From: Vibrio ponticus
GTDB lineage: Bacteria > Pseudomonadota > Gammaproteobacteria > Enterobacterales > Vibrionaceae
DNA length: 64,000 nt
Reading direction: 5' to 3'
NCBI RefSeq assembly: GCF_009938225.1
Contig: NZ_AP019658.1
Span: 868,001 to 932,000, forward strand
Position numbers and translations under genes: made by a program. The notes below the pieces were generated by a model, which saw nothing but the letters and a program-made list of their open reading frames with translations, had not been told where the DNA came from and ran no database searches. This document shows, piece after piece, positions 26,905 through 34,929 of the stretch. Positions within the stretch are counted from its first letter, which is position 1; every line of letters begins with the position of its first letter.

Positions 26905-27690
26905 TTGAAAAAGCTTAAACGATACCAATATGAACGATACGCAGTACTGTGCAGTCTTGCCTATAATCGCGTCTTAAAACAGACCCGATACGGATTTGCA
27001 CCCAACGGTCAACGAGTGATTGCCAATCGATTTGGTAAGCCAATGATCAGAGTGTTATGGAGCAATGACCATGACGAAGCGATCGTCGTGATTAAAGGGT
27101 CTCATAACCTGGCAGATTGGCTGTTAAACTTAGCACTTTGGCAATATAGAGCCCTCAGAGAACTCAACTATTCCATACATGCTGGATATGGTTATCAAAT
27201 TAACCAAGAGAGCCAACCTGTTCATAAACAAGATAAACTTGGTAGCACAGTCTACGAACGTCTAATAGCGATTATCTCTCCATTAATCCTTTCTGGTAAA
27301 CGTATTACCTTCACTGGTCACTCATCTGGCGGCGCAATAGCAAATGTCCTTGCTGATGCTACCGAGTATCGTTTCCCTAATTGCGTTAAGCGTGTGGTAA
27401 CTTTTGGTCAACCTGCTATTGGAGGCAGAGCTTTTGAGAGAAACTATCGGCTCAAACAACGGACTTATAGAATATGCTGCGATCTTGACATTGTGACCTA
27501 TCTTCCCCCCCTGCCTATCTATTATCGCCATGTTGGAAAGATGCTTTGGCTATACAATGGTCGTATTTATGAAAATACATCGTCCATAATACGATTAGGT
27601 CGTTCCATAGGCTCGTGGTTAATTCGACCATTTTCATACCATCTGATGAGCAAGTATATTCGTAACAAAGATTTCTTTGATGAGCGGTAA
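26905..27690 (+). CDS. Lipase class 3-like alpha/beta hydrolase
   Basis: A 261-residue protein with the lipase class 3 pattern: the nucleophile elbow GHSSGG (near residue 138) preceded by ITFT, an oxyanion-side segment VVIKGSHNLADWLLNL near 60-75 and RVVTFGQPAIGG near 168. A catalytic Asp is likely in CCDLDIVTYLPP and the His in YYRHVG. No signal peptide is present, so it acts in the cytoplasm or through another route. The start is TTG at 26905 with a weak AGGA close by. Substrate unknown; phospholipase or esterase activity is possible. Neighbour of an unknown gene. Confidence 0.75.
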   Translation: MKKLKRYQYERYAVLCSLAYNRVLKQTRYGFAPNGQRVIANRFGKPMIRVLWSNDHDEAIVVIKGSHNLADWLLNLALWQYRALRELNYSIHAGYGYQINQESQPVHKQDKLGSTVYERLIAIISPLILSGKRITFTGHSSGGAIANVLADATEYRFPNCVKRVVTFGQPAIGGRAFERNYRLKQRTYRICCDLDIVTYLPPLPIYYRHVGKMLWLYNGRIYENTSSIIRLGRSIGSWLIRPFSYHLMSKYIRNKDFFDER

Positions 27691-27950
27691 GCAACGTCAC
27701 CAGATAAAGCGTTAAAAACGTAGTAAAAATACCTAATAAAGCATGTTAATAGGGAGACAAGCGATTATTAGGCGTTAGGTCAATAAGATATTGATAATTA
27801 TCGTAACTTTAGACTCAACATCAAATTTATCGAACTATGTTTTGCGTTATATCGGCTTTATTTATGTTATCCGTTGACAAAAATAGCGTCACAGACAATA
27901 TGATAAATCGCGTATACACACGCTATTTAGTTCCCTGAGGCACCATAATA

Positions 27951-28748
27951 ATGCTTTTGTCTACACAAACTCAGTTTCAAAGTCGCGTTCATTGCAACGA
28001 ACACCTCGAACACACAGCTCAATACAAACAACTTCACTTGAGAAGCGTTTATCAGGCGATTTTTGATCGAGATTTACAGGTAATTGGCGTTGAAGCATTA
28101 GTCCGTATCACTGACGAAAATAAACAATGTATACGCCCCGATATGTTCTTTGACTCACCCAAGATCGACTTGGAAGATAAAATTAACGTCGAGCGTTTAA
28201 GTCGCGTTATCCATATTCGCAACTTTGCTAACTCTATTCATCGAGACAAGCAGCTGTTTCTCAATGTGCTACCATCAGCGGGTGAGTTTTTCGCCTTAGA
28301 AGACATCAGAGTCGATCTACTTAGCCGTCGTATTAAAGAATTAGAACTCTCTGCTAACCAGATTGTTATGGAAGTCGTTGAGCAAGATGCTAATGACGAA
28401 CGTTGTTTGAAAAATGCCATGAAAAGATTGTCTGATGTTGGCTTTCAAATCGCTATCGATGATTTCGGCATGCAAGCGTCAAATCATCAGCGCGTCGAAG
28501 AAATTAAACCAAACATCCTTAAAATTGACCGTTCTCTGCTGCTTGCTTATATGGAGGGAAACTTAGAACCATTACTAAATGGCTTAGATCTCGCTAAACG
28601 AGTTGACGCAAAAGTCGTGGTAGAAGGCATTGAAACCGCAGAGCAATTAGAAGCAATGAAGTTATTAAATGTCGATTTTTATCAGGGTTACTATCTTGCC
28701 ATGCCTCAACGCTTAGAAATGGTTAATTTACATACAATTGAGAGTTAG
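27951..28748 (+). CDS. Stand-alone EAL-domain c-di-GMP phosphodiesterase
   Basis: A 265-residue protein that is almost only an EAL domain. Visible motifs are EALVR (near residue 48), FLNVLPS for the Asn metal ligand, MEVVEQ, IDDFG, LKIDRSL, VEGIE and YQGYYLAMP. All main metal and catalytic positions appear present, so an active phosphodiesterase that hydrolyses c-di-GMP to pGpG is likely, although DDFGMQAS differs from the usual DDFGTG loop, which in active enzymes helps dimer activation. There is no sensor domain. It precedes dcuC on the same strand but with a 200-base gap. Confidence 0.85.
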   Translation: MLLSTQTQFQSRVHCNEHLEHTAQYKQLHLRSVYQAIFDRDLQVIGVEALVRITDENKQCIRPDMFFDSPKIDLEDKINVERLSRVIHIRNFANSIHRDKQLFLNVLPSAGEFFALEDIRVDLLSRRIKELELSANQIVMEVVEQDANDERCLKNAMKRLSDVGFQIAIDDFGMQASNHQRVEEIKPNILKIDRSLLLAYMEGNLEPLLNGLDLAKRVDAKVVVEGIETAEQLEAMKLLNVDFYQGYYLAMPQRLEMVNLHTIES

Positions 28749-28949
28749 AATTTAGACTGCCCCATTTAATATCATCTATATTCCCGTCAAACTACCGAGT
28801 AAATCACTATTCATTCTAAAAATTGCAATTTATTGTTTTAGATCATGAGTAGTACAACTTTTACTCGTGCCACAAATCATTTTTCTGTAGATTTCCCAAC
28901 ACACTTTGACACAGTTTGTCATATTTTTAATTATCTACAGAGGTTATTT

Positions 28950-30317
28950 ATGCTGGAGCTTCTAATTGGATTAGTTGTCACCGTTGCGGTCGGCTATTTT
29001 ATTGTCAAGGGATACAAACCTGCCGGCGTTCTTCTCACTGCCGGTATTACATTACTGATTTTGACCGGTATTCTTGGTCACACTATTCTACCAAGCAAGA
29101 TTGCATCAACTGGCAACATGATCACTGACTCACTTGAGTACGTGAAATTTATGCTGCAAAACCGCGGTGGCGGTTTAGGTATGCAGATCATGCTGTTGTG
29201 TGGCTTTGCTCATTACATGACTCATATTGGCGCTAACAATGTCGTTGTTAAACAGTTTTCTAAGCCACTATCTGTCATTAAGTCTCCTTATGCTCTGCTT
29301 GTTGCTGCGTACATTGTGGCTTGTTTGATGTCACTTGCGGTGAGTTCTGCAACGGGACTAGGTGTGCTTCTGATGGCAACACTATTCCCAATGATGACGG
29401 CGATGGGTATTTCTCGTCCTGCGGCTGTTGCCGTGTGTGCATCACCTGCCGCTATCATTCTTTCGCCAACATCAGGTGATGTGGTTATTGCTGCTGAAAA
29501 ATCCGGCATGGCGCTTGATGTGTTTGCGGTTCAAACAGTTCTGCCAGTATCAATTGCCGCTATCGCAGTTATGTCTGTTGCGGCTTACTTCTGGAATAAA
29601 TACCTGGATAAGAAAGACAATACCCCTATGGAGCGTGTAGACGTTTCGCATATTGAGGTAAAAGCACCTGCGTACTACTGCATTTTGCCATTCTTACCAA
29701 TCATCGGTGTTTTCTTGTTCAACGGTCGCACTATCCCTGGTCTTTCACTGGATATCTATACCATTGTTGTGCTGTCAATTTTCGTTGGTGCTTTAGTTGA
29801 TTACGCCACTAAGCGTTTTGACGGTAAAGCGACGCTGGTCGATTTAGAAGCGTGTTATAAAGGTATGGCTGACGCATTTAAAGGCGTAGTAATGCTGTTA
29901 GTTGCAGCTGGCGTGTTTGCTCAAGGTCTGATGTCGATTGGCGCTATTGATAACCTACTTCACTTAGCAGAAACAGCCGGTGCTGGCGGTATTGCATTGA
30001 TGCTTATCCTGACTGGTTTAACCGTTGCAGCAGCAATCGCGACAGGTTCTGGTAACGCACCATTCTACGCGTTTGTAGAGCTTGCTCCTGCGCTAGCGGC
30101 GAAAATGGGTCTAAGCCCTGCGTTCTTGATTATCCCGATGCTACAGGCTTCAAACCTAGGTCGTACAATCTCACCAGTATCAGGCGTCGTCGTTGCAACA
30201 TCTGGTATGGGTAAAATCAGTCCGTTTGAAGTGGTAAAACGTACTTCAGTACCGGTGTTGGGCGGTTTGATTACGGTCATCCTTGGTACCTTGGTTCTAG
30301 TGCCAATGTACGCATAA
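28950..30317 (+). CDS. dcuC: Anaerobic C4-dicarboxylate transporter DcuC
   Basis: A 455-residue membrane protein with about twelve helices; VGYFIVKGYKPAGVLLTAGI, SATGLGVLLMATLFPMMTAM and GSGNAPFYAFVELAPALAAK fit DcuC. DcuC exports succinate during fumarate respiration and fermentation. The start at 28950 (MLELLIG) follows AGAGG; an upstream in-frame start at 28845 has no ribosome site and would add a hydrophilic tail. A single gene with its own terminator. Confidence 0.9.
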   Translation: MLELLIGLVVTVAVGYFIVKGYKPAGVLLTAGITLLILTGILGHTILPSKIASTGNMITDSLEYVKFMLQNRGGGLGMQIMLLCGFAHYMTHIGANNVVVKQFSKPLSVIKSPYALLVAAYIVACLMSLAVSSATGLGVLLMATLFPMMTAMGISRPAAVAVCASPAAIILSPTSGDVVIAAEKSGMALDVFAVQTVLPVSIAAIAVMSVAAYFWNKYLDKKDNTPMERVDVSHIEVKAPAYYCILPFLPIIGVFLFNGRTIPGLSLDIYTIVVLSIFVGALVDYATKRFDGKATLVDLEACYKGMADAFKGVVMLLVAAGVFAQGLMSIGAIDNLLHLAETAGAGGIALMLILTGLTVAAAIATGSGNAPFYAFVELAPALAAKMGLSPAFLIIPMLQASNLGRTISPVSGVVVATSGMGKISPFEVVKRTSVPVLGGLITVILGTLVLVPMYA

Positions 30318-30356
30318 CCCGTACACATAGACCACAATCTATCTTTAATTATGATT

Positions 30357-30381
30357 AAGGCGCCATTCGGCGCCTTTTTTC
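30357..30381 (+). terminator. Terminator of dcuC
   Basis: AAGGCGCC / GGCGCCTTTTTT hairpin, 40 bases after the dcuC stop codon. Confidence 0.9.
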
Positions 30382-30646
30382 TATCTTGACTCCCTACTTA
30401 TCCGCAGAGAGCGAATCTCATACAAATGCGCGGTTAATCGATATAAATCTGTGACTTAAGCTGGTAACACCATCACAGACGCTATAAGTAAATTTACGTT
30501 AAGGTATTACATTGCGGTATGGTGTAGTTAAAGATTAGGCTAGTGTTAGTTATGACAGTGAAAGAGATAAATTTAGTCACGACTCCAGTTTAGACACCTA
30601 GACCGACTGTTAGCGTTGATAGAAAAGCGCAGTGATAGCATAAGGA
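30382..30646. other. Intergenic region upstream of pxpABC
   Basis: No gene seen. It holds a TCTGTGA / TCACAGA inverted repeat (30448-30454 and 30473-30479) and should contain the pxpA promoter. Confidence 0.5.
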
Positions 30647-31393
30647 ATGATGATGAGTAAGCCAACGATCACCTTGAATTGTGACATGGGTGAAAGCTAT
30701 GGACATTGGAAGATGGGTAATGACACCGAAGTCATGCCATTGATTGATATGGCTAACATCGCCTGTGGTTTCCATGCTTCTGATCCAAAAACCATGGCAA
30801 ACACCATCAAATTGGCAATTCAATATGACGTAAAAATTGGCGCCCATCCGAGTTATCCCGATATTCTTGGGTTCGGAAGACGTACGATCCCTATGGACAG
30901 TGACGAACTCACCTACAGTTTGATCTATCAAGTCGGCGCATTAAAAGCGATGTGTGAAAGCTTCAATAGTGAGTTGAGCTATATTAAACCTCATGGCGCT
31001 TTGTATAACGATATGGTTAAGGATCTCTCTATCTTTGAATCCGTGGTTGATGCTGCGTCCTGTTTTGGCGTGCCATTAATGATGCTGGCACATCCGAATA
31101 CAGAACCGTTTCTCGATATCGCAGATCGATATGAAGTGCCACTTTTGTTCGAGGCATTTGCAGACCGAGCTTACCAAGACGATGGCACACTCGCTCCCCG
31201 TAATCACCAAGGCGCCGTTCACACCGAAGCAGATGTTGTCATAAATCAAGTTGAGCAATTGGTTCAGCATGGCAGAGTCGAAACCATTGATGGTCAAATT
31301 ATCTCAATCGATGCCGATACGGTTTGCGTCCACGGGGACAACCCTCAAGCTTTAGCCATTCTGCAAGAATTGCGTGATTTAATCGGAGATTAA
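30647..31393 (+). CDS. pxpA: 5-oxoprolinase subunit A (LamB/YcsF family)
   Basis: A 248-residue protein of the LamB/YcsF family. Motifs: LNCDMGESYGHWK, IACGFHASDPKTM, IGAHPSYPDILGFGRR, IKPHGALYND and FADRAYQDDGTLAPR. Subunit A with PxpB and PxpC forms ATP-dependent 5-oxoprolinase, which turns 5-oxoproline into glutamate in the cytoplasm. AAGGA precedes the ATG triplet at 30647. pxpB follows after one base. Confidence 0.93.
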   Translation: MMMSKPTITLNCDMGESYGHWKMGNDTEVMPLIDMANIACGFHASDPKTMANTIKLAIQYDVKIGAHPSYPDILGFGRRTIPMDSDELTYSLIYQVGALKAMCESFNSELSYIKPHGALYNDMVKDLSIFESVVDAASCFGVPLMMLAHPNTEPFLDIADRYEVPLLFEAFADRAYQDDGTLAPRNHQGAVHTEADVVINQVEQLVQHGRVETIDGQIISIDADTVCVHGDNPQALAILQELRDLIGD

Positions 31394-31394
31394 T

Positions 31395-32102
31395 ATGAGC
31401 ATTGATATAACGGTCAATCCTGTCTCTGAGTGTGCACTCATTGTTGAGTTTAAAGCAGCAGATGAAAGCCTATTACCAATGATCATTGGTGAGTTTACCG
31501 AGGAGTTTTATCGCCAATACCATCCGGTGATTATGAATATCACACCTGCGGTCAACACAATCTTAATAGACTATCTACCTCACCGAGTGACTTTAGCTCA
31601 CCTAAGTGAATTGATCACTGATTGCTTTCAAGAGATTGATATCGAGCAACTCGGTTTGTCGCGAGGTGGACTTATCAAGCTTCCGGTCTATTACAACAAC
31701 GAAGTCGCTCCTGATATTGAGCGATACGAACGCAATGGGATTTCGTTAGCGCAATTGATTGAACTGCATACCGGACAGGTTTATACCGTTCAATCAATTG
31801 GTTTTGCGCCCGGTTTCGCCTTTATGGGCGACGTTAACGAGCAACTCAGGTCACCAAGACTCGAAACGCCGCGCCTGTCTGTACCAAAAGGAAGCGTCGG
31901 GATTGCAGAATCGCGCACAGCGGTATACCCGAACCAATCCCCCGGGGGATGGAATATCATAGGTAATTGCCCGATGGAACTCTACTCCCCTGAGAACGTG
32001 CCAATGATGCCCTATAAAGTTGGCAGTCGAATCCAATTTTATGCCATCGATCGTAATGAATATATTCAGCTAGGTGGGAGCATCCAAGGAGTGTTCGAAT
32101 GA
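31395..32102 (+). CDS. pxpB: 5-oxoprolinase subunit B (KipI family)
   Basis: A 235-residue protein. The signature SIGFAPGFAFMGDVNEQLRS, and PRLSVPKGSVGIAESRTAVY with SPGGWNIIG, are the KipI/PxpB features. It is translated one base after pxpA and overlaps pxpC by four bases (ATGA), so the three proteins are made in step. Works with PxpA and PxpC in 5-oxoproline hydrolysis. Confidence 0.93.
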   Translation: MSIDITVNPVSECALIVEFKAADESLLPMIIGEFTEEFYRQYHPVIMNITPAVNTILIDYLPHRVTLAHLSELITDCFQEIDIEQLGLSRGGLIKLPVYYNNEVAPDIERYERNGISLAQLIELHTGQVYTVQSIGFAPGFAFMGDVNEQLRSPRLETPRLSVPKGSVGIAESRTAVYPNQSPGGWNIIGNCPMELYSPENVPMMPYKVGSRIQFYAIDRNEYIQLGGSIQGVFE

Positions 32103-33049
32103 GTCAAGGAGTTCTCAAGGTAATAAAAGCCGGACCACTTAGTTTAATCCAAGATCTTGGTCGCTTCGGATTGGCTCACAATGGCATTACTCAAGGTGGG
32201 CCTGTTGATGAATATGCTTACAGTTGGGCGAACTATCTACTAGGCAACAAAGTAAATTTGCCTTGTATTGAAATAACTCTAGGGCAAGTTGAGCTTGAGG
32301 TGAGTGAGAAAAATGCCTTTGCCATATGTGGTGCCGATTTAAAAGCAACCTTAGATGGCGTACCACTCACCAATTGGGCAACATTCATTGCTAACAAAGG
32401 GCAAGTGATTAAGTTTGCTCTCCCAAGTAATGGCTTGCGCAGTTACCTCGCCGTGCTTGGTGGCTTTACTGTTCCTTGCCAACTGGGTAGTTGTGCCACG
32501 GTTGAACGAGACTCACTTGGTGGACTTGGTGGTGGCGCGCCGCTCAAAGATGGTGACGAACTTCCCTACCAACCATTGCTGGCTAATCAATACTTTGAAA
32601 GGAAGCAGTTAAGCTTCCGTTTTATTCCTGATTATGACCTACCGGTCACCTTACGTGTTGTTGAAGGCTATCAAAAAGCCGCATTGCCTAAAACCGTAAT
32701 CAATTGGTTCTACAACACTGAATTTGAAGTAAGCAAAAACATCAACCGAATGGGATATCGTCTTCAAATAGATTCAATTGAAAAGCACACGGTTGAAATA
32801 CCAGACATCAATATGCAAAGTGAAGGTATTGCGTTTGGCGCGATTCAACTGCCTCCAGATGGACAACCAATTGTGCTGCTGAGTGATCGGCAAACCATTG
32901 GTGGCTACCCAAAGATTGGCTGCGTATCACGCATTGACTTACCGAGATTAGCTCAAGCGAAACCCGGACAAAAAGTTCGTTTCGTCAAAGGAAATTTAGA
33001 AGAACTACAATCCGACTGGGTCATGTGGGCTAACTACTTTGGTTACTAA
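32099..33049 (+). CDS. pxpC: 5-oxoprolinase subunit C (KipA family)
   Basis: A 316-residue protein of the biotin-dependent carboxyltransferase-like family. Motifs: LSLIQDLGRFGLAHNGITQG, LGGGAPLKDGDELPY and LPPDGQPIVLLSDRQTIGGY. It forms the PxpBC complex that activates 5-oxoproline with ATP, after which PxpA opens the ring. Last gene of the operon; its stop lies about 30 bases before a hairpin that also ends the convergent gene. Confidence 0.93.
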   Translation: MSQGVLKVIKAGPLSLIQDLGRFGLAHNGITQGGPVDEYAYSWANYLLGNKVNLPCIEITLGQVELEVSEKNAFAICGADLKATLDGVPLTNWATFIANKGQVIKFALPSNGLRSYLAVLGGFTVPCQLGSCATVERDSLGGLGGGAPLKDGDELPYQPLLANQYFERKQLSFRFIPDYDLPVTLRVVEGYQKAALPKTVINWFYNTEFEVSKNINRMGYRLQIDSIEKHTVEIPDINMQSEGIAFGAIQLPPDGQPIVLLSDRQTIGGYPKIGCVSRIDLPRLAQAKPGQKVRFVKGNLEELQSDWVMWANYFGY

Positions 33050-33075
33050 TTTACCCTAGTTACTAAGCTAAAAAA

Positions 33076-33098
33076 GAAGCCAGCATTAAGCTGGCTTG
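33076..33098. terminator. Hairpin between pxpC and the FAD oxidoreductase gene
   Basis: AAGCCAGC / GCTGGCTT stem. On the minus strand it is followed by CTTTTTT, so it ends the minus-strand gene well; on the plus strand the T run is poor. Confidence 0.65.
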
Positions 33099-33194
33099 TA
33101 ATTATTTCAGTGACCTCATCATCGAAGCTTAAGGCTTATGGGCTTGTTGTTACTAAGCTTTTTATTAGTAGCCATTTTGTTAGTAGCCTTTTAG

Positions 33195-34643
33195 TTAGTA
33201 ACCATAGATTTGTGCTAATTCTTGTGGATAGCCACGACTTGCTGCCAGTTGTTTGGCTTTAGCTTCTACGTCTACTTCACTTAAAGCGCACGCTAGTGGG
33301 TGAAGCTCCTCAATACTCTTATTTTCAATATCAGCGAGGTCCCACTCAGAAACGATCTTACGCACCGCTTCTAAAGCCGACGAACCTTTAACAACTTCAA
33401 TTCGCGCATAGTGTTGCTGAGCGAATGAAACATCTGCCGCTCGTAGCGTTTCATCGTCACCCGGAATTTGCTGCGCTCCGAAAAGCGGCAAACCAAACTC
33501 TGCAGCACTTTCATAATCAGGTACAAATCGGCTCATGTGCTTAATCGCTTTAACACTACGATCAACACGGACCTCTTCTCGCCAACCGTTGACAATCTTA
33601 TTCTCTAGTTGCGATGGCAGCTTAGGCTGGGAAGATTGCTGACAACTGCTAACTAAACCATCATCAAATAACGTAATACCTTTAGTCATGCCATGCAGTT
33701 GAAATACAGAGTTGGCGTAAGGCGTTAGCTGCGCCATACCATTCTCGGTTCCTCTCGGACCGTGAAAAATCACTTCAGGCCAAAGGGCGTTGTTGTCTGC
33801 CCATTTCGTGACATAAGCAGCCTTAAATTCGACCATTCGTTTGCGCGGTGCTTGGGCTAAATCATCAATATGACCGGTTTCATAACCACAAGCATTGATC
33901 ACATAGTCATAAGCCACTTGCTGTTTAGTTATCAAGCCATCCTCTCGAGTTTCAAGGCTTAACAACCACTGCTGACCATTCCATTCCATATTGCTTAGTT
34001 TGGTCGATGTTTTGAGCGAACAGTAAGGTGATTGCTCGAGAACCAGCATTGCCGACGCCGCGATACGAAATACACTCCAACCGTACTCATTGACCGCCAC
34101 GACCGGATATTTGATGTTGTCTAAGTCAGCGTGCTTTGCAAAAGGGATCAACCATTCATCGTAGTTTTGTGGATCGCTCGGTTGCTCGAGCATTTTCAAC
34201 GCCTCAAGCTCTTCTCTATGGTAAAGCTTAAAGTACTGTTTCGGATCTCCCAGCACTTGGTTACGCCCATCTTGCTCAACTAGAGTTTGATAAACGGAAC
34301 GGATTTGCTCTAGACGCGGTAACAATGCTAACGGATCCCCGCCATCGCAATGGGGAACCACGATCAATGTTGGACGGCGATTTAAGGTATGGGGATAAAG
34401 ACGAACCGACTCAATAGACTGAGCCAATAAGTCAATACACTGTTCTACAGAAATCTCACGATATAGATTACCACCAGCATGCAGGTGACAAATGGGTGGA
34501 CCGCTAACTAAACTCTCATTCTTTTCAATAAGATCGACTTTTACGCCGAGTTCGGCCAAATGAAGTGCAGCCGTCGAACCAGCGATACCGCCTCCAACAA
34601 CTGCCACTGTAGGGCTAGAGATTTGATCAATCATTTGATTCAT
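33195..34643 (-). CDS. FAD-dependent oxidoreductase, unknown substrate
   Basis: About 480 residues. The N-terminal dinucleotide-binding motif VAVVGGGIAGSTAALHLAEL lies near residue 12, followed by the acidic strand end VDLIEKNE. INACGYETGHIDD near the middle is the usual second FAD contact. The family (DAO-like, flavin-dependent amine/amino acid oxidoreductases) is broad and I cannot name the substrate. The start is uncertain: ATG at 34643 is used, with a possible ATG at 34634, and neither has a clear ribosome site. It is convergent with pxpABC and may or may not be related to proline metabolism. Confidence 0.75.
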   Translation of the reverse strand: MNQMIDQISSPTVAVVGGGIAGSTAALHLAELGVKVDLIEKNESLVSGPPICHLHAGGNLYREISVEQCIDLLAQSIESVRLYPHTLNRRPTLIVVPHCDGGDPLALLPRLEQIRSVYQTLVEQDGRNQVLGDPKQYFKLYHREELEALKMLEQPSDPQNYDEWLIPFAKHADLDNIKYPVVAVNEYGWSVFRIAASAMLVLEQSPYCSLKTSTKLSNMEWNGQQWLLSLETREDGLITKQQVAYDYVINACGYETGHIDDLAQAPRKRMVEFKAAYVTKWADNNALWPEVIFHGPRGTENGMAQLTPYANSVFQLHGMTKGITLFDDGLVSSCQQSSQPKLPSQLENKIVNGWREEVRVDRSVKAIKHMSRFVPDYESAAEFGLPLFGAQQIPGDDETLRAADVSFAQQHYARIEVVKGSSALEAVRKIVSEWDLADIENKSIEELHPLACALSEVDVEAKAKQLAASRGYPQELAQIYGY

Positions 34644-34811
34644 TAGATATTGAAATTCATTAATTCTCGGCACATTTTAATGCCTTTGCGATGTTAATAA
34701 AATCACATTTTTTCAAGGCAATTTGAGCTGATTTTCGCCGTAAAAAAAGATAAAAAAAGCTTGACGCATTTTCGCTGAATTCACAAAAAGCCATCTGTGT
34801 GAATAATAAAA

Positions 34812-34854
34812 TTGCGCTAAACGCGGGTTTTACTGGCTTGCCGCGTTTGCGCAA
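34812..34854. repeat. 14-bp inverted repeat with one bulge
   Basis: TTGCGCTAAACGCGG and CCGCGTTTGCGCAA flank a 14-base loop in the gap between two minus-strand genes. It is GC-rich against an AT-rich background and has no following T run in either direction. Confidence 0.6.
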
Positions 34855-34882
34855 ATCTAGGGGAGTTAAGTTATCCCAAACT

Positions 34883-34905
34883 TTATCCACAGCTTCTGTG
34901 GGTAA
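34883..34905. repeat. DnaA-box-like hairpin
   Basis: TTATCCACAG and CTGTGGGTAA pair with one mismatch around a CTT loop. TTATCCACA is a perfect DnaA box and the reverse arm is one base off. No origin genes are near, so this may only be a transcription stop hairpin for the permease gene. Confidence 0.4.
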
Positions 34906-34929
34906 CTGTGAATTTTATTCAATACTAGG

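Noticed and set aside
28895..28930. FNR or CRP site upstream of dcuC
   Set aside because: TGACA/TGTCA is symmetric but matches neither consensus.
28845..28949. N-terminal extension of DcuC
   Set aside because: No ribosome site at 28845 and the extra residues are unlike the family; MLELLIG at 28950 has AGAGG upstream.
34660..34890. 76-codon ORF on the minus strand
   Set aside because: It covers the inverted repeats of the intergenic gap, has no ribosome site and has no protein-like pattern.
34883..34905. Replication origin
   Set aside because: One perfect and one imperfect DnaA box without an AT-rich unwinding element cluster or origin genes are not enough.
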